DNA of 64,000 bases from Sphingomonas sp. Leaf17 (lineage in GTDB: Bacteria > Pseudomonadota > Alphaproteobacteria > Sphingomonadales > Sphingomonadaceae): assembly GCF_001421505.1 (NCBI RefSeq), contig NZ_LMKL01000001.1, positions 620,001 through 684,000 of the forward strand. The letters are read 5' to 3'. Shown piece after piece: positions 34,546 to 42,279 of this stretch. Below the pieces are notes generated by a model that saw only the letters and a program-made list of their open reading frames with translations, did not search any database and had not been told where the DNA came from. How positions within the stretch are numbered: the stretch's first letter is position 1; each line of letters opens with the position of its first letter. Made by a program: the position numbers and the translations under genes.

Positions 34546-35526
34546 ATGTCAGCGCCGTTCGCCTTTTACCTGTGCGAAGGCTTCCAGCTTCTGGATCTCG
34601 CCGGGCCGACGGCGGCTCTTACCGCAGCAAACCGTCTACTCGGGTCGGAATATTACCTGATAGAACTCGTCTCCAAGGATGGCGAGATCGTTCGAGGTGA
34701 TGCGGGGCTCAGCCTGACCACTCACGTTGCAGGTTCGTCCCCAGCCGAGACGGTCGTGGTGGTGGGCGGCATGATCGAACCGATGCTGGAGCCTGACAAC
34801 ATAGCCGGTATCCGGCGTGCATCTGCCGAAGCCTCAAGCGTTGCGAGTATTTGTACAGGCGCATTTCTGCTTGCCGCTGCGGGTTATCTGGATGGCAAAC
34901 GAGCGACGACGCACTGGCAGTTTGCGCAGGGATTGCAGGATCGATACCCGAAAGTGACGGTCGATGCGGATCGGATCTTCATCAACGACGGGGCGATCTG
35001 GACGTCGGCTGGCATGACTGCTGGTATTGACCTGATGCTTGCGCGCATCGAAGTTGATCATGGCGCAGAAATGGCCAAGGCAGTATCGCGCGAGCTCGTC
35101 GTGTATCATCGGCGACCAGGTGGACAATCGCAGTACGCGGCAATCTCTCAGATGGAGCCGCAAACCGATCGTATCCGAAAAGCACTGACCTACGCACGCG
35201 ACCATCTCTCAGAGCCATTGCCGATCGAACGGCTCGCCGAGGCCGCCTGTCTGAGCGTTCGCCAATTCGCTCGTCTGTTTCGGAAGGAAACGGGCGAAAC
35301 GCCTGCACGTGCGGTCGAGCGTCTGCGCTGCGAAGCTGCACGCATCCGCCTTCGCGATGGGAATGAACCTGTAGGGACCGTCGCGCTGCTTGTGGGGTTT
35401 GCGGATACAGAACGCATGCGATGTGCGTTCCTGCGAAGTTTCGGTCATCCTCCACAGACACAGCGTCGGCTCGATCAGCCGCCTTCAGTGAACGTTAGCG
35501 GCCTAACTTGCTGGCCTCCGGGATGA
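34546..35526 (+). CDS. GlxA-type regulator (DJ-1/PfpI plus AraC HTH)
   Basis: A 326-residue protein. The N-terminal DJ-1/PfpI-like domain opens FAFYLCEGFQLLDLAGP and has the nucleophile-elbow-like ASICTGAFLLAAAGYLDG (Cys near 105). The C-terminal AraC double helix-turn-helix includes IERLAEAACLSVRQFARLF and VGTVALLVGFADTERM. This is the GlxA/FtrA plan, regulators that often control nitrogenous-compound or glycine-betaine catabolism; no target is evident here. The ATG at 34546 follows AGAGGGA. It lies 75 bases after an IS3 element, so its original upstream region may be displaced. Confidence 0.87.
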   Translation: MSAPFAFYLCEGFQLLDLAGPTAALTAANRLLGSEYYLIELVSKDGEIVRGDAGLSLTTHVAGSSPAETVVVVGGMIEPMLEPDNIAGIRRASAEASSVASICTGAFLLAAAGYLDGKRATTHWQFAQGLQDRYPKVTVDADRIFINDGAIWTSAGMTAGIDLMLARIEVDHGAEMAKAVSRELVVYHRRPGGQSQYAAISQMEPQTDRIRKALTYARDHLSEPLPIERLAEAACLSVRQFARLFRKETGETPARAVERLRCEAARIRLRDGNEPVGTVALLVGFADTERMRCAFLRSFGHPPQTQRRLDQPPSVNVSGLTCWPPG

Positions 35527-35575
35527 CAGCGCTGACGTACCGGATTTGGGTCGATCTTCCAGAGCGACCCATAAT

Positions 35576-35626
35576 CAGACGTCCCCGCCCCCTTCCCAGC
35601 TTCCCAACTTCGGCCGCTCGTTCATC
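35576..35626. repeat. Dispersed repeat, copy 1
   Basis: About 51 bases of pattern CAGACGT..., then CCCTTCCCAGCTTCCCAAC, then a CGCTCGTTCATC end. Related copies lie at 36413-36463 and 38338-38388. All three are in gene-free gaps of the accessory region. Confidence 0.5.
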
Positions 35627-35690
35627 TCCGCGTTACGACCGCTTTTGGCGCCTGACCCTGCGAACTCGAATGTCCCGACTGGGCGATAGT

Positions 35691-36227
35691 TTAAGAAGCA
35701 GGCTGTCCAAGTCCGAGTTTTGTGCCCGATAAGCTGCGGACGGCTTTTGCGGGGGGCTCACGCACGGAATTAGCGGCGACGCTATGTCGAACCGTAGGTG
35801 CCAATCCGGATTCCTCATTCCAGAGAACCAGGATTGTAGCGATCGGTGCGGCGGTGAGGATCAGCAGGAAAAGGCCCATCAGCCATTCGTTGGTCTCTAG
35901 CGGCTGCGAGAGGCTACCGCTGGGCTGCATCGAGGGGCTAGGTCGCATCGGGCGCCTGCCGGCTTTCCTGGGGTGAAACGGGCGGTCCGCGGTCGCTCGG
36001 TGGGCAGTCGGCCTGATCTGCGACCGATCATAGGCGGCGCGTGCTTCCTTCTTTCCCAGAACGGAATACGCCTCGTTGATCTCTTTCGCACGAGCAGAGG
36101 CATCCACACCATGGTTGGCATCGGGGTGATATTGACGGAGCAGCGTTTTCCACGCGGCGTGGATAGTGTCGCGACTTGCCGTCGAGGGAACACCTAGAAC
36201 AGAATAATAGTCGGGTGAGAGAGCCAT
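35691..36227 (-). CDS. J-domain (DnaJ-like) membrane protein
   Basis: A 178-residue protein. The N-terminal J domain (residues ~5-68) has the invariant HPD in RQYHPDANHG, which stimulates Hsp70 ATPase. A basic proline-rich linker follows, then one membrane helix (WLMGLFLLILTAAPIATILVLW, ~115-136) and a short tail. It lacks the G/F and zinc-finger regions of DnaJ, so it is a specialised type III J-protein that would recruit DnaK to the inner membrane. It sits alone in accessory DNA between two copies of a dispersed repeat. Confidence 0.85.
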   Translation of the reverse strand: MALSPDYYSVLGVPSTASRDTIHAAWKTLLRQYHPDANHGVDASARAKEINEAYSVLGKKEARAAYDRSQIRPTAHRATADRPFHPRKAGRRPMRPSPSMQPSGSLSQPLETNEWLMGLFLLILTAAPIATILVLWNEESGLAPTVRHSVAANSVREPPAKAVRSLSGTKLGLGQPAS

Positions 36228-36590
36228 TTAGCCGTTACTTGCGGCGAAAACGCGAAAAAGGAAAGTCCGCCTGGCGCGTGATTGTAAATGGGCCCTCTCG
36301 GTGATCCAAAGGGCGGCTTTAGGCGCCAACAGTCAGATGGCTACCATTCCCATCCGCAACTCCGTGCTTTTGACGACACCACGCCGCCCCGCCCCCGGCG
36401 CTGACCCACAAACGGACGTTCGAGCTCCCTTCCCTGCCTCCCAATTGCAGCCATTCGTTAATCTGGTTGAACGGCAGCTAAGTAGGCCCAAATCAGGCAC
36501 CGGCGCAGCGGGTCAGATAGCAGACAGTGCGCTTTCAAAGAGGGAAGCGCCGATAGGCGACGCTCCGCACGGCCTATGTTCTGCCGGCAG
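36228..36590. other. Gene-free gap with dispersed repeat
   Basis: 363 bases between the J-domain protein start and the MFS gene stop. No reading frame is convincing. It contains repeat copy 2 at 36413-36463; nothing else stands out. Confidence 0.5.
36413..36463. repeat. Dispersed repeat, copy 2
   Basis: Diverged copy of the 51-base repeat: GGACGTTCGAGCTCCC, CCCTGCCTCCCAATTGCAG, ATTCGTTAATC. It is the least conserved of the three copies. Confidence 0.45.
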
Positions 36591-38147
36591 CTAAGCCGCC
36601 GCTTCTAGCTCACGTAAGCTGCGGCCGCGTGTCTCTCTACCTGAGCGTCCGATCAGTACCGCTGACAGCGTCATTGGTATGATCAGCGCAACTGCCGCGC
36701 CCCCCATCGTCGGGATCAGCCCAGCGAAGGCTCCTAGCTGGACAGCAACGCCACCAAATTTGCTACTGCCCGCGATAAGCCCGGTGGCACGTCCACGGAC
36801 GCGTAATGCGTAGTTTTCGGCTGCATAGGGAAGTAGCACGGCGATCAATCCGTTTGTGCCAACCACCAGCAGCGCGATCACAGCGATCAGCAGTGGTGGC
36901 CAAGCCAGCGTAGGCGCCGGCAGTAGGGCTCCAGCAAGCCCGGCAAGTGTGAGAAGCACAGTGCCGATCAGGGTGCGCTTGCTGCTCCACCGGCTGTAAA
37001 GGAAGGCCGCGATCATGATCGTGGGCAGGGCAACGAGTGCTGAGCTGGCGATGATGCCGCTCGCAATCTCAGCACTAAAGCCTCGATCCTGGAGATCGGA
37101 AGGCAGCCATAGCAGCAAGCCGAAGTTGACGAAGCTCCAAGACAGGGCCGTGATCACCAGGGCGATGGTCAACTCGCGGTGGTGGGCCGCTGCGCTGCCA
37201 GCATCCGCTGGCGCTGCTTGTGGAGCACGCCTGACGATGCCGAACTTGCGAGCCATGTCAGCCAGCTCCGCGTCCATGCCACGTTCCATCAGAAAGCGCG
37301 GGGATTCCGGAATCCACCTTGCCATCGCAAGCAGCAACAAACCGGTGGGAAAGCCCTGCAGCCACAAGCTACGCCAGCCGAACAGAGGCTCGAACAGATG
37401 CGCGGCACCGCTAGCTGCCAGGTAGCCGCCGACCAGTCCCGTACCGCCAACCAGCACAAGGACCCAACTTCTGTGCCGCGGAGGCATGATCTCAGCCAAC
37501 AGCGTGTAGACGACTGGCAGCATGCCGCCAGCCGAGCACCCCATCAGAAAGCACATGACTAGGTTCCAGTTGTAGGAAGGCATAGCTCCGCAGATGGAGG
37601 TCGAGACGAACAGGATCGTGGACAACAGGATCGACACACGCCGACCGTAAATGTCCGCAAGCCACCCCCACAGGAAGGAGCCGACCGTGGTTCCGGTTAG
37701 GGCAACGAACGGCAGCAGAGCAACGGTAGACTTTGCAAGACCGTACTCCCCACGCATACCGGGAAGCACAAAGCCAAGCGTTGCTGGCTTCATCGTGTCG
37801 ATAATCAGGCCGAGGGTAAGCACTAGCAGAACGGCCGCATGCGAGCGCGTCAAAGGGGTATCATCGGGCGCTTCAAATGCGGCGCCAGCGCCTGCCCTAT
37901 GATCAGGCCGTTTCTTGGGTAAAGCGCCAAATATAGCAGCCGGCACGCCGATGCCGATCAGCGCCATGCCCATGTACATCCATCCGTCCATAGGCATACC
38001 CGACAGGTGATTGCCCATCGTATGGGCCATCGCGAGCATCGGTAAGTGAAGGGCAACCCCAACGCTGATTGCCGCACAGCCTGCCCAGAAGAGCGGCCAG
38101 CGCTCTCCGACAACCGAGTTTCCGCGGCTTCTTCTGCCGTTCGCCAT
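36591..38147 (-). CDS. MFS transporter (metabolite:H+ symporter type)
   Basis: A 518-residue major facilitator with 12 predicted helices. The loop motifs GWLADIYGRRVSILLS (MFS signature after TM2) and WIPESPRFLMERG (sugar-porter/aromatic-acid:H+ symporter type) place it among organic-acid or sugar importers. An N-terminal extension with extra hydrophobic segments (WPLFWAGCAAISVGVALHLPM and a Met-rich stretch) is unusual. The ATG at 38147 follows GGTG. No catabolic genes adjoin it, and flanking DNA is repeat- and IS-rich, suggesting acquisition by transfer. Confidence 0.85.
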   Translation of the reverse strand: MANGRRSRGNSVVGERWPLFWAGCAAISVGVALHLPMLAMAHTMGNHLSGMPMDGWMYMGMALIGIGVPAAIFGALPKKRPDHRAGAGAAFEAPDDTPLTRSHAAVLLVLTLGLIIDTMKPATLGFVLPGMRGEYGLAKSTVALLPFVALTGTTVGSFLWGWLADIYGRRVSILLSTILFVSTSICGAMPSYNWNLVMCFLMGCSAGGMLPVVYTLLAEIMPPRHRSWVLVLVGGTGLVGGYLAASGAAHLFEPLFGWRSLWLQGFPTGLLLLAMARWIPESPRFLMERGMDAELADMARKFGIVRRAPQAAPADAGSAAAHHRELTIALVITALSWSFVNFGLLLWLPSDLQDRGFSAEIASGIIASSALVALPTIMIAAFLYSRWSSKRTLIGTVLLTLAGLAGALLPAPTLAWPPLLIAVIALLVVGTNGLIAVLLPYAAENYALRVRGRATGLIAGSSKFGGVAVQLGAFAGLIPTMGGAAVALIIPMTLSAVLIGRSGRETRGRSLRELEAAA

Positions 38148-38596
38148 CCATTCACCCCCACCAGTAGCGGTGGCATACGCCGCACGGTTCGCCTGCTGCA
38201 AGCCGAGCACCCGCTGCCGGGGCACTGATTCGGCTGATGGCCTGCCGAATGGCGGCTTTCGAGCGCACGGATCGCCAAACCTGAGCGTCCGGCTCACGGA
38301 GCAATTGCCGGAACCTTTGACTTACGAGACCCAAGTGCAGACGCTCACACTGCCCTTTGCGCTCCCCAACTTCAGACGCTCGTTCATCAACCTTGGTGCT
38401 TTCGAAAGTTGATTGGTAAGCGTGCCGCGTGGCCGACGCTGAGATTGCGGGTATGGATGCGAACAGAAAGACGGACATGCTCAAGCAGCGGCAGGTTCGG
38501 CAGCCGAAAATAGATCGAATAACATCAACTTGCCGATTGGACGGCACCTAGATCCAACTCTTTCCAAATACCCATCAAGGTGCCGTCCGACAGGCC
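38148..38596. other. Gene-free gap with dispersed repeat
   Basis: 449 bases upstream of the MFS gene and downstream of the GIY-YIG gene. Frames here are short and unconvincing. It holds repeat copy 3 at 38338-38388. The base composition is lower in GC than the flanking core genes. Confidence 0.5.
38338..38388. repeat. Dispersed repeat, copy 3
   Basis: Copy of the 51-base repeat: CAGACGCTCACACTGCCCTT, GCTCCCCAACTTCAGACGCT, CGTTCATC. It is closest to copy 1. Confidence 0.5.
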
Positions 38597-39838
38597 CTAA
38601 TTGCGCTTGCTCTTCATCGCTGCGCCGGCAAGCGTCAGGAGCGCAGAGGGTTGGTGTACGGCGGGGTCGATCGTGAAGTCGACCCATTTTCCATCATTAT
38701 TCAAGTCGGCATCTTGGAAGCCCAAGGTGCGAGCGATTGATACGCTCGCACCGACCTTCCCAACCATGCCGCCAGACCGGGGCGAAACCATCAGTAGAAC
38801 GTGGTGACCGGGCTCCTGATGCAACCGAAAGCCGGGCTTCTTCATAAACTTCAAATCGATACCGACCGGAAGAAGCTCGTCGAGTTCGTCGACGAAAGCG
38901 TCGCAGTCTGGTGACAATTTGTCACGGAAGCGCTGTTCTTGAGGATCGACCGCTTCAATTTCTCCGCCGACGTCTTCAGTTTCGTCATTGTGATGCGGCG
39001 CCTCTTGCTCGTCGGTGACTTCGGAGGCCGGTTCGTTTTGCTCGGCCACTTTGCCTGCTGCTTCGCCATCGGTCGGAATGTATGGCGCGAACGCCGGGCG
39101 CGATGCCTCTTTCAACGCACGCGCAAAATCGTCCACCGTGCCGCTCTTCTCTTCGCCAATCGGCGTCTGCGCGTTGCAGATAGGATTCAGCGTGCCGATC
39201 ATCGCGGTTTCGCATCGGCCGAGCCACTTGTGCTTGATCCATGCCCGATGAGGCGCGTCCATAGGGGCGGCGTCCGCCAACGCCTCGGGCTTTAGACGCG
39301 CGAAGACGAAGCTGACGCCGTCGGCCATGGCCTCTTCGTTTCCGGGACCAAATACGTCCCAATGACGCGCGGCGAACCGCGCCTTGGCGTAGGTGCAGCT
39401 GGCACCGTGGCGTTGCAGAAGCGGGTGCTCGTCCGCATCGAGTAAGTCTCTGTCGACTTCGCGTCCTCCCAATGTCTGCGCGATGGCGTCAAAGGCCGGA
39501 TTGGGCGCATCGTCCAGGATCGCCCCGAGATTGGATCGCGAGAAACAGACCTCCGGCGACCGAAGCGCCTGATAGGTCAGATGTTTCTTCCAGCGAACGA
39601 GCACCGTACCGGACAGCGCGTCCCGCGTAGATCCCGCAAAGATGCCGATATAGTAGAGACTACCATGCAAAAAGAGGCCGTAGATGCCTGCGCCGGTCAA
39701 TTGCTCCTTTGTGATCGCACGACCCGGACGCCGCAGTGCGCGAAGGTTCATGAAGCCCGGCTTGCCCTGCTTGGGCTCGACAGAATTTAGCCGAAAAAGT
39801 TCACGCGCTGTCATGGGGCGAGAGACGTCAAAAATCAT
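38597..39838 (-). CDS. GIY-YIG nuclease-domain protein
   Basis: A 413-residue protein whose N-terminal ~225 residues carry a complete GIY-YIG nuclease signature: GIY at 51-53, YIG at 63-65, Arg82-x3-His86 (VRWKKH), and downstream Glu210 with Asn218 (CETAMIGTLNP). An acidic linker (~260-305) follows, and an unrecognised C-terminal domain to the end (GHHVLLMVSPRSGGMVGKVG). GIY-YIG enzymes nick or cut DNA in repair, homing and restriction. The ATG at 39838 is chosen; AAAGGA lies ~12 bases upstream. It stands in the accessory region near a WYL regulator fragment, so defence or mobile-element function is possible. Confidence 0.75.
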   Translation of the reverse strand: MIFDVSRPMTARELFRLNSVEPKQGKPGFMNLRALRRPGRAITKEQLTGAGIYGLFLHGSLYYIGIFAGSTRDALSGTVLVRWKKHLTYQALRSPEVCFSRSNLGAILDDAPNPAFDAIAQTLGGREVDRDLLDADEHPLLQRHGASCTYAKARFAARHWDVFGPGNEEAMADGVSFVFARLKPEALADAAPMDAPHRAWIKHKWLGRCETAMIGTLNPICNAQTPIGEEKSGTVDDFARALKEASRPAFAPYIPTDGEAAGKVAEQNEPASEVTDEQEAPHHNDETEDVGGEIEAVDPQEQRFRDKLSPDCDAFVDELDELLPVGIDLKFMKKPGFRLHQEPGHHVLLMVSPRSGGMVGKVGASVSIARTLGFQDADLNNDGKWVDFTIDPAVHQPSALLTLAGAAMKSKRN

Positions 39839-39915
39839 TGGAGGAGGTTTCCTTTCTGCAGTTAGCGGGGTTACCGGACGCAACTTTCCGGAGAATGAAG
39901 ACGCTCTGGCGATGG

Positions 39916-40275
39916 TCAGGACAGCCAGCGGCGCTGCCCGGCCGCTATTAGTTCAAAACCAAGGAACACCACGCTGGCATCGCCGACAGCGAAGACGACG
40001 CCCAAACGAGACCATCCCTGCGCGACCAGAAAAGGAGGCCACAGGACGGCAAATAGGACAAGCAGGATGCCGAGGGGCCGGGTGACAGCACTCCACCAGC
40101 AGCGTGGTCGGCACAGCTGCCATTCCGTGATGGTAGCGCCCGAGCATTCGCGCCACCGATGACGCACCTCGTAACGAACGTAGGCGCGGGACTGGATTGC
40201 GGCGGGCGGGACGGCGCGTGGGGTGCGGTTGCTGTCTGGGCGTTGTTTCGCGGTGTTCCTCATGCCCGGATACAT
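39916..40275 (-). CDS. Hypothetical small membrane protein
   Basis: A 119-residue reading frame with a basic, tryptophan-containing N-terminal half and two hydrophobic segments near the C-terminus (LGILLVLFAVLWPPFLVAQ and LGVVFAVGDASVVFLGFELI). It matches no family I recognise. It lies between the GIY-YIG and WYL genes, same strand. Both ATGs (40275 and 40263) are possible starts. It may be a real inner-membrane protein, but coding evidence rests only on the hydrophobic pattern. Confidence 0.4.
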   Translation of the reverse strand: MYPGMRNTAKQRPDSNRTPRAVPPAAIQSRAYVRYEVRHRWRECSGATITEWQLCRPRCWWSAVTRPLGILLVLFAVLWPPFLVAQGWSRLGVVFAVGDASVVFLGFELIAAGQRRWLS

Positions 40276-40302
40276 AAAGTGCCATCACGACGGATCCGGT
40301 CG

Positions 40303-41034
40303 TTATTCGCAGGTTGGCGGTATCATTCCATCGACCGCCAGCACCCGATGAGCACAAGCCAGTCTCTCCCGCATCTCAATACGCAACTCAGTCGGCTGTT
40401 CGATCCGCACGCTGTCCCCCCATCCGAACAGATGTTCGGCTAGGGCGCGCAAGCCGCCAGCACGAAAGCGGATCACCAGTTCGTCGCTCTCCACCACCAC
40501 CGACTGATGCGGATGAAACGTCCATTCTCGGGCGCGTGAGACGCCCGACGGCAGGATGCGCAGCACGATGTCGTGCTGCTCGTCGTCCCTCCACACGGCG
40601 AAATTCTCGGACAGCCATGCGTCGAGATCCCAGCCCTCCGCGGGCGCGCCGCCAACGTCGCTGACGTGGACATCGCTCATTCGCTCAAGCAGATAATAGA
40701 TAGGCGCCCGTGGGTCTTCGGGGATTCTTCCGACCAGGTATGCCCCCGCGCCATGGACCAGCCCATGGGGGACGATGCGCCGCCACCTGGGTTCATCGTC
40801 GGGATGACGGCGATAGGTGAACTCGACGCAGCGCCCCTTCAACATGGCCTGCTGGATCAAAACCATCACGTCCGGGCGTGCGCTGCCGCAGCGTCCGGCC
40901 TGAAAGGCGGTTCGCTGCAAGCGTGACAGCACCTCGAAATCGCTTTCGATCCGCAGCTTCTCCCTGAAATCCAGTGCACCGCGAATCTTGCCGAGCAAGG
41001 TTTGCAACGGGGCGACCCGCGCATCGTGCCCGGC
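40303..41034 (-). pseudogene. WYL-domain regulator, 5' end lost at an IS3 element
   Basis: About 240 residues of a WYL-type transcription factor. The WYL domain is visible (ARPDVMVLIQQAMLKGRCVEFTYRR, VPHGLVHGAGAYLVGRI), with the C-terminal WCX extension (HDIVLRILPSGVSRAREWTFHP...VRFRAGGLRALAEHLFGWGD-like). The N-terminal HTH is missing: the frame runs into the right-hand IS3 inverted repeat. No matching HTH-coding segment is found on the far side of the IS, so this is a truncation rather than a simple split. A TTG at 41007 could start a WYL-only protein. WYL regulators often control phage-defence operons. Confidence 0.75.
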
Positions 41035-41098
41035 TGACGTGACCCCCGTTTTTTCCTCCAGTTGAAGCTAGAGTCCGACCCCGGAAAGGGACGGACAG

Positions 41099-41365
41099 AT
41101 GAAGCGGAAGCAGTTTTCGGAAGAGCAGATCATCGGCATCCTGAAGGAGGCCGAAGCGGGCGCGGTTGTGACGGATCTGTGCCGACGGCACGGGATGTCG
41201 AGCGCGACCTACTACGCCTGGAAGGCCAAGTTCGGCGGTCTGGAGGTGTCCGATGCGAAGCGGCTGCGGGCGCTCGAGGAGGAGAACGCCCGGCTCAAGC
41301 GACTGCTCGCGGATACGATGCTCGACAATGCAGGTCTGAAGGACCTGCTTTCAAAAAAATGGTGA
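41099..41365 (+). CDS. IS3-family OrfA (helix-turn-helix protein)
   Basis: An 88-residue OrfA starting [20 protein letters not shown]. The HTH is [24 protein letters not shown], followed by a coiled coil ([20 protein letters not shown]). Seven A residues at 41353-41359, just before its stop, form the expected -1 frameshift site into OrfB. Confidence 0.9.
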   Translation: MKRKQFSEEQIIGILKEAEAGAVVTDLCRRHGMSSATYYAWKAKFGGLEVSDAKRLRALEEENARLKRLLADTMLDNAGLKDLLSKKW

Positions 41366-42264
41366 CGCCTGCCGCGAAGCGGGAAGCGGTCGCGCATCTC
41401 CAGACGGCGCTGGGGATGAGCGAGCGGCGGGCGTGTGCTGTCGTCGGGGCGGATCGCAAGAGCATGCGGTATCGCTCGAGCCGGGCAGATGATGGCGACC
41501 TTCGGTCGCGTCTGCGTGAGCTGGCGCAGCAGCGCCGACGGTTCGGCTATCGGCGGTTGCACATCCTGCTTCGGCGGGAGGGCATCACGATCAACCGCAA
41601 GAAGACACAGCGGCTTTACCGCGAGGAAGGTCTGACAGTCCGTCGCCGGAAGGGACGAAAGCGCGCCGTCGGAGCGCGGGCACCTGCGCCGGTGCTGGCG
41701 CTACCCAACCAGCGCTGGAGCCTGGACTTCGTTCATGATCAGATGGCCACGGGGCGGCGGTTCCGTATCCTCAACATCGTCGACGACGTGACACGCGAGT
41801 GTTTGCGGGCGGTGCTCGACACGTCGATCTCGGGCAAGCGGGTGGTGCGCGAGTTGGGCGACCTGATCGCCGAGCGTGGCGCGCCCAAGATGATCGTCAG
41901 CGACAATGGCACCGAGCTGACCTCAAACGCGGTGCTGGCGTGGTCGGGCGATGCCGGCGTCGAGTGGCACTATATCGCTCCGGGCAAACCGACGCAGAAC
42001 GGGTTCGTCGAAAGCTTCAACGGTCGCATGCGCGATGAGCTACTCAATGAGACGCTGTTCTTCACGGTCCGCCAGGCGCGCACGATCCTCGCCCGCTGGG
42101 TCGAGGACTACAACACCGAGCGGCCACACTCGTCGCTCGGCTACGCCACACCGGCCGCCTTTGCCGCCGAACTCGAAAAGCAACGGTGGGGTTTAAACCC
42201 CACCGTTGCTTCACCCGCGCTCCTGCGCGACAACAACGGTCGGTCTCTGGTTGCCGCTGGATGA
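41359..42264 (+). CDS. IS3-family OrfB transposase (DDE)
   Basis: A 301-residue integrase-core transposase. Triad: Asp in WSLDFVHDQ, Asp in IVSDNGTEL, Glu in [14 protein letters not shown]. The HTH_21 part is [20 protein letters not shown]. It overlaps OrfA; the normal product is the OrfAB fusion. A 34-bp perfect palindrome lies within its last 30 codons, and the C-terminus beyond it ([18 protein letters not shown]) is probably dispensable. Confidence 0.9.
   Translation: MVTPAAKREAVAHLQTALGMSERRACAVVGADRKSMRYRSSRADDGDLRSRLRELAQQRRRFGYRRLHILLRREGITINRKKTQRLYREEGLTVRRRKGRKRAVGARAPAPVLALPNQRWSLDFVHDQMATGRRFRILNIVDDVTRECLRAVLDTSISGKRVVRELGDLIAERGAPKMIVSDNGTELTSNAVLAWSGDAGVEWHYIAPGKPTQNGFVESFNGRMRDELLNETLFFTVRQARTILARWVEDYNTERPHSSLGYATPAAFAAELEKQRWGLNPTVASPALLRDNNGRSLVAAG
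42178..42211. repeat. 34-bp perfect palindrome inside IS3 orfB
   Basis: Two 17-base arms (AAGCAACGGTGGGGTTT and its exact complement) with no spacer, centred on TTTAAA. It lies in-frame near the orfB end, 70 bases before the right IS end. It can form a very stable hairpin in RNA or a cruciform in DNA. Confidence 0.85.
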
Positions 42265-42279
42265 AAGGCGGGGGTCACG

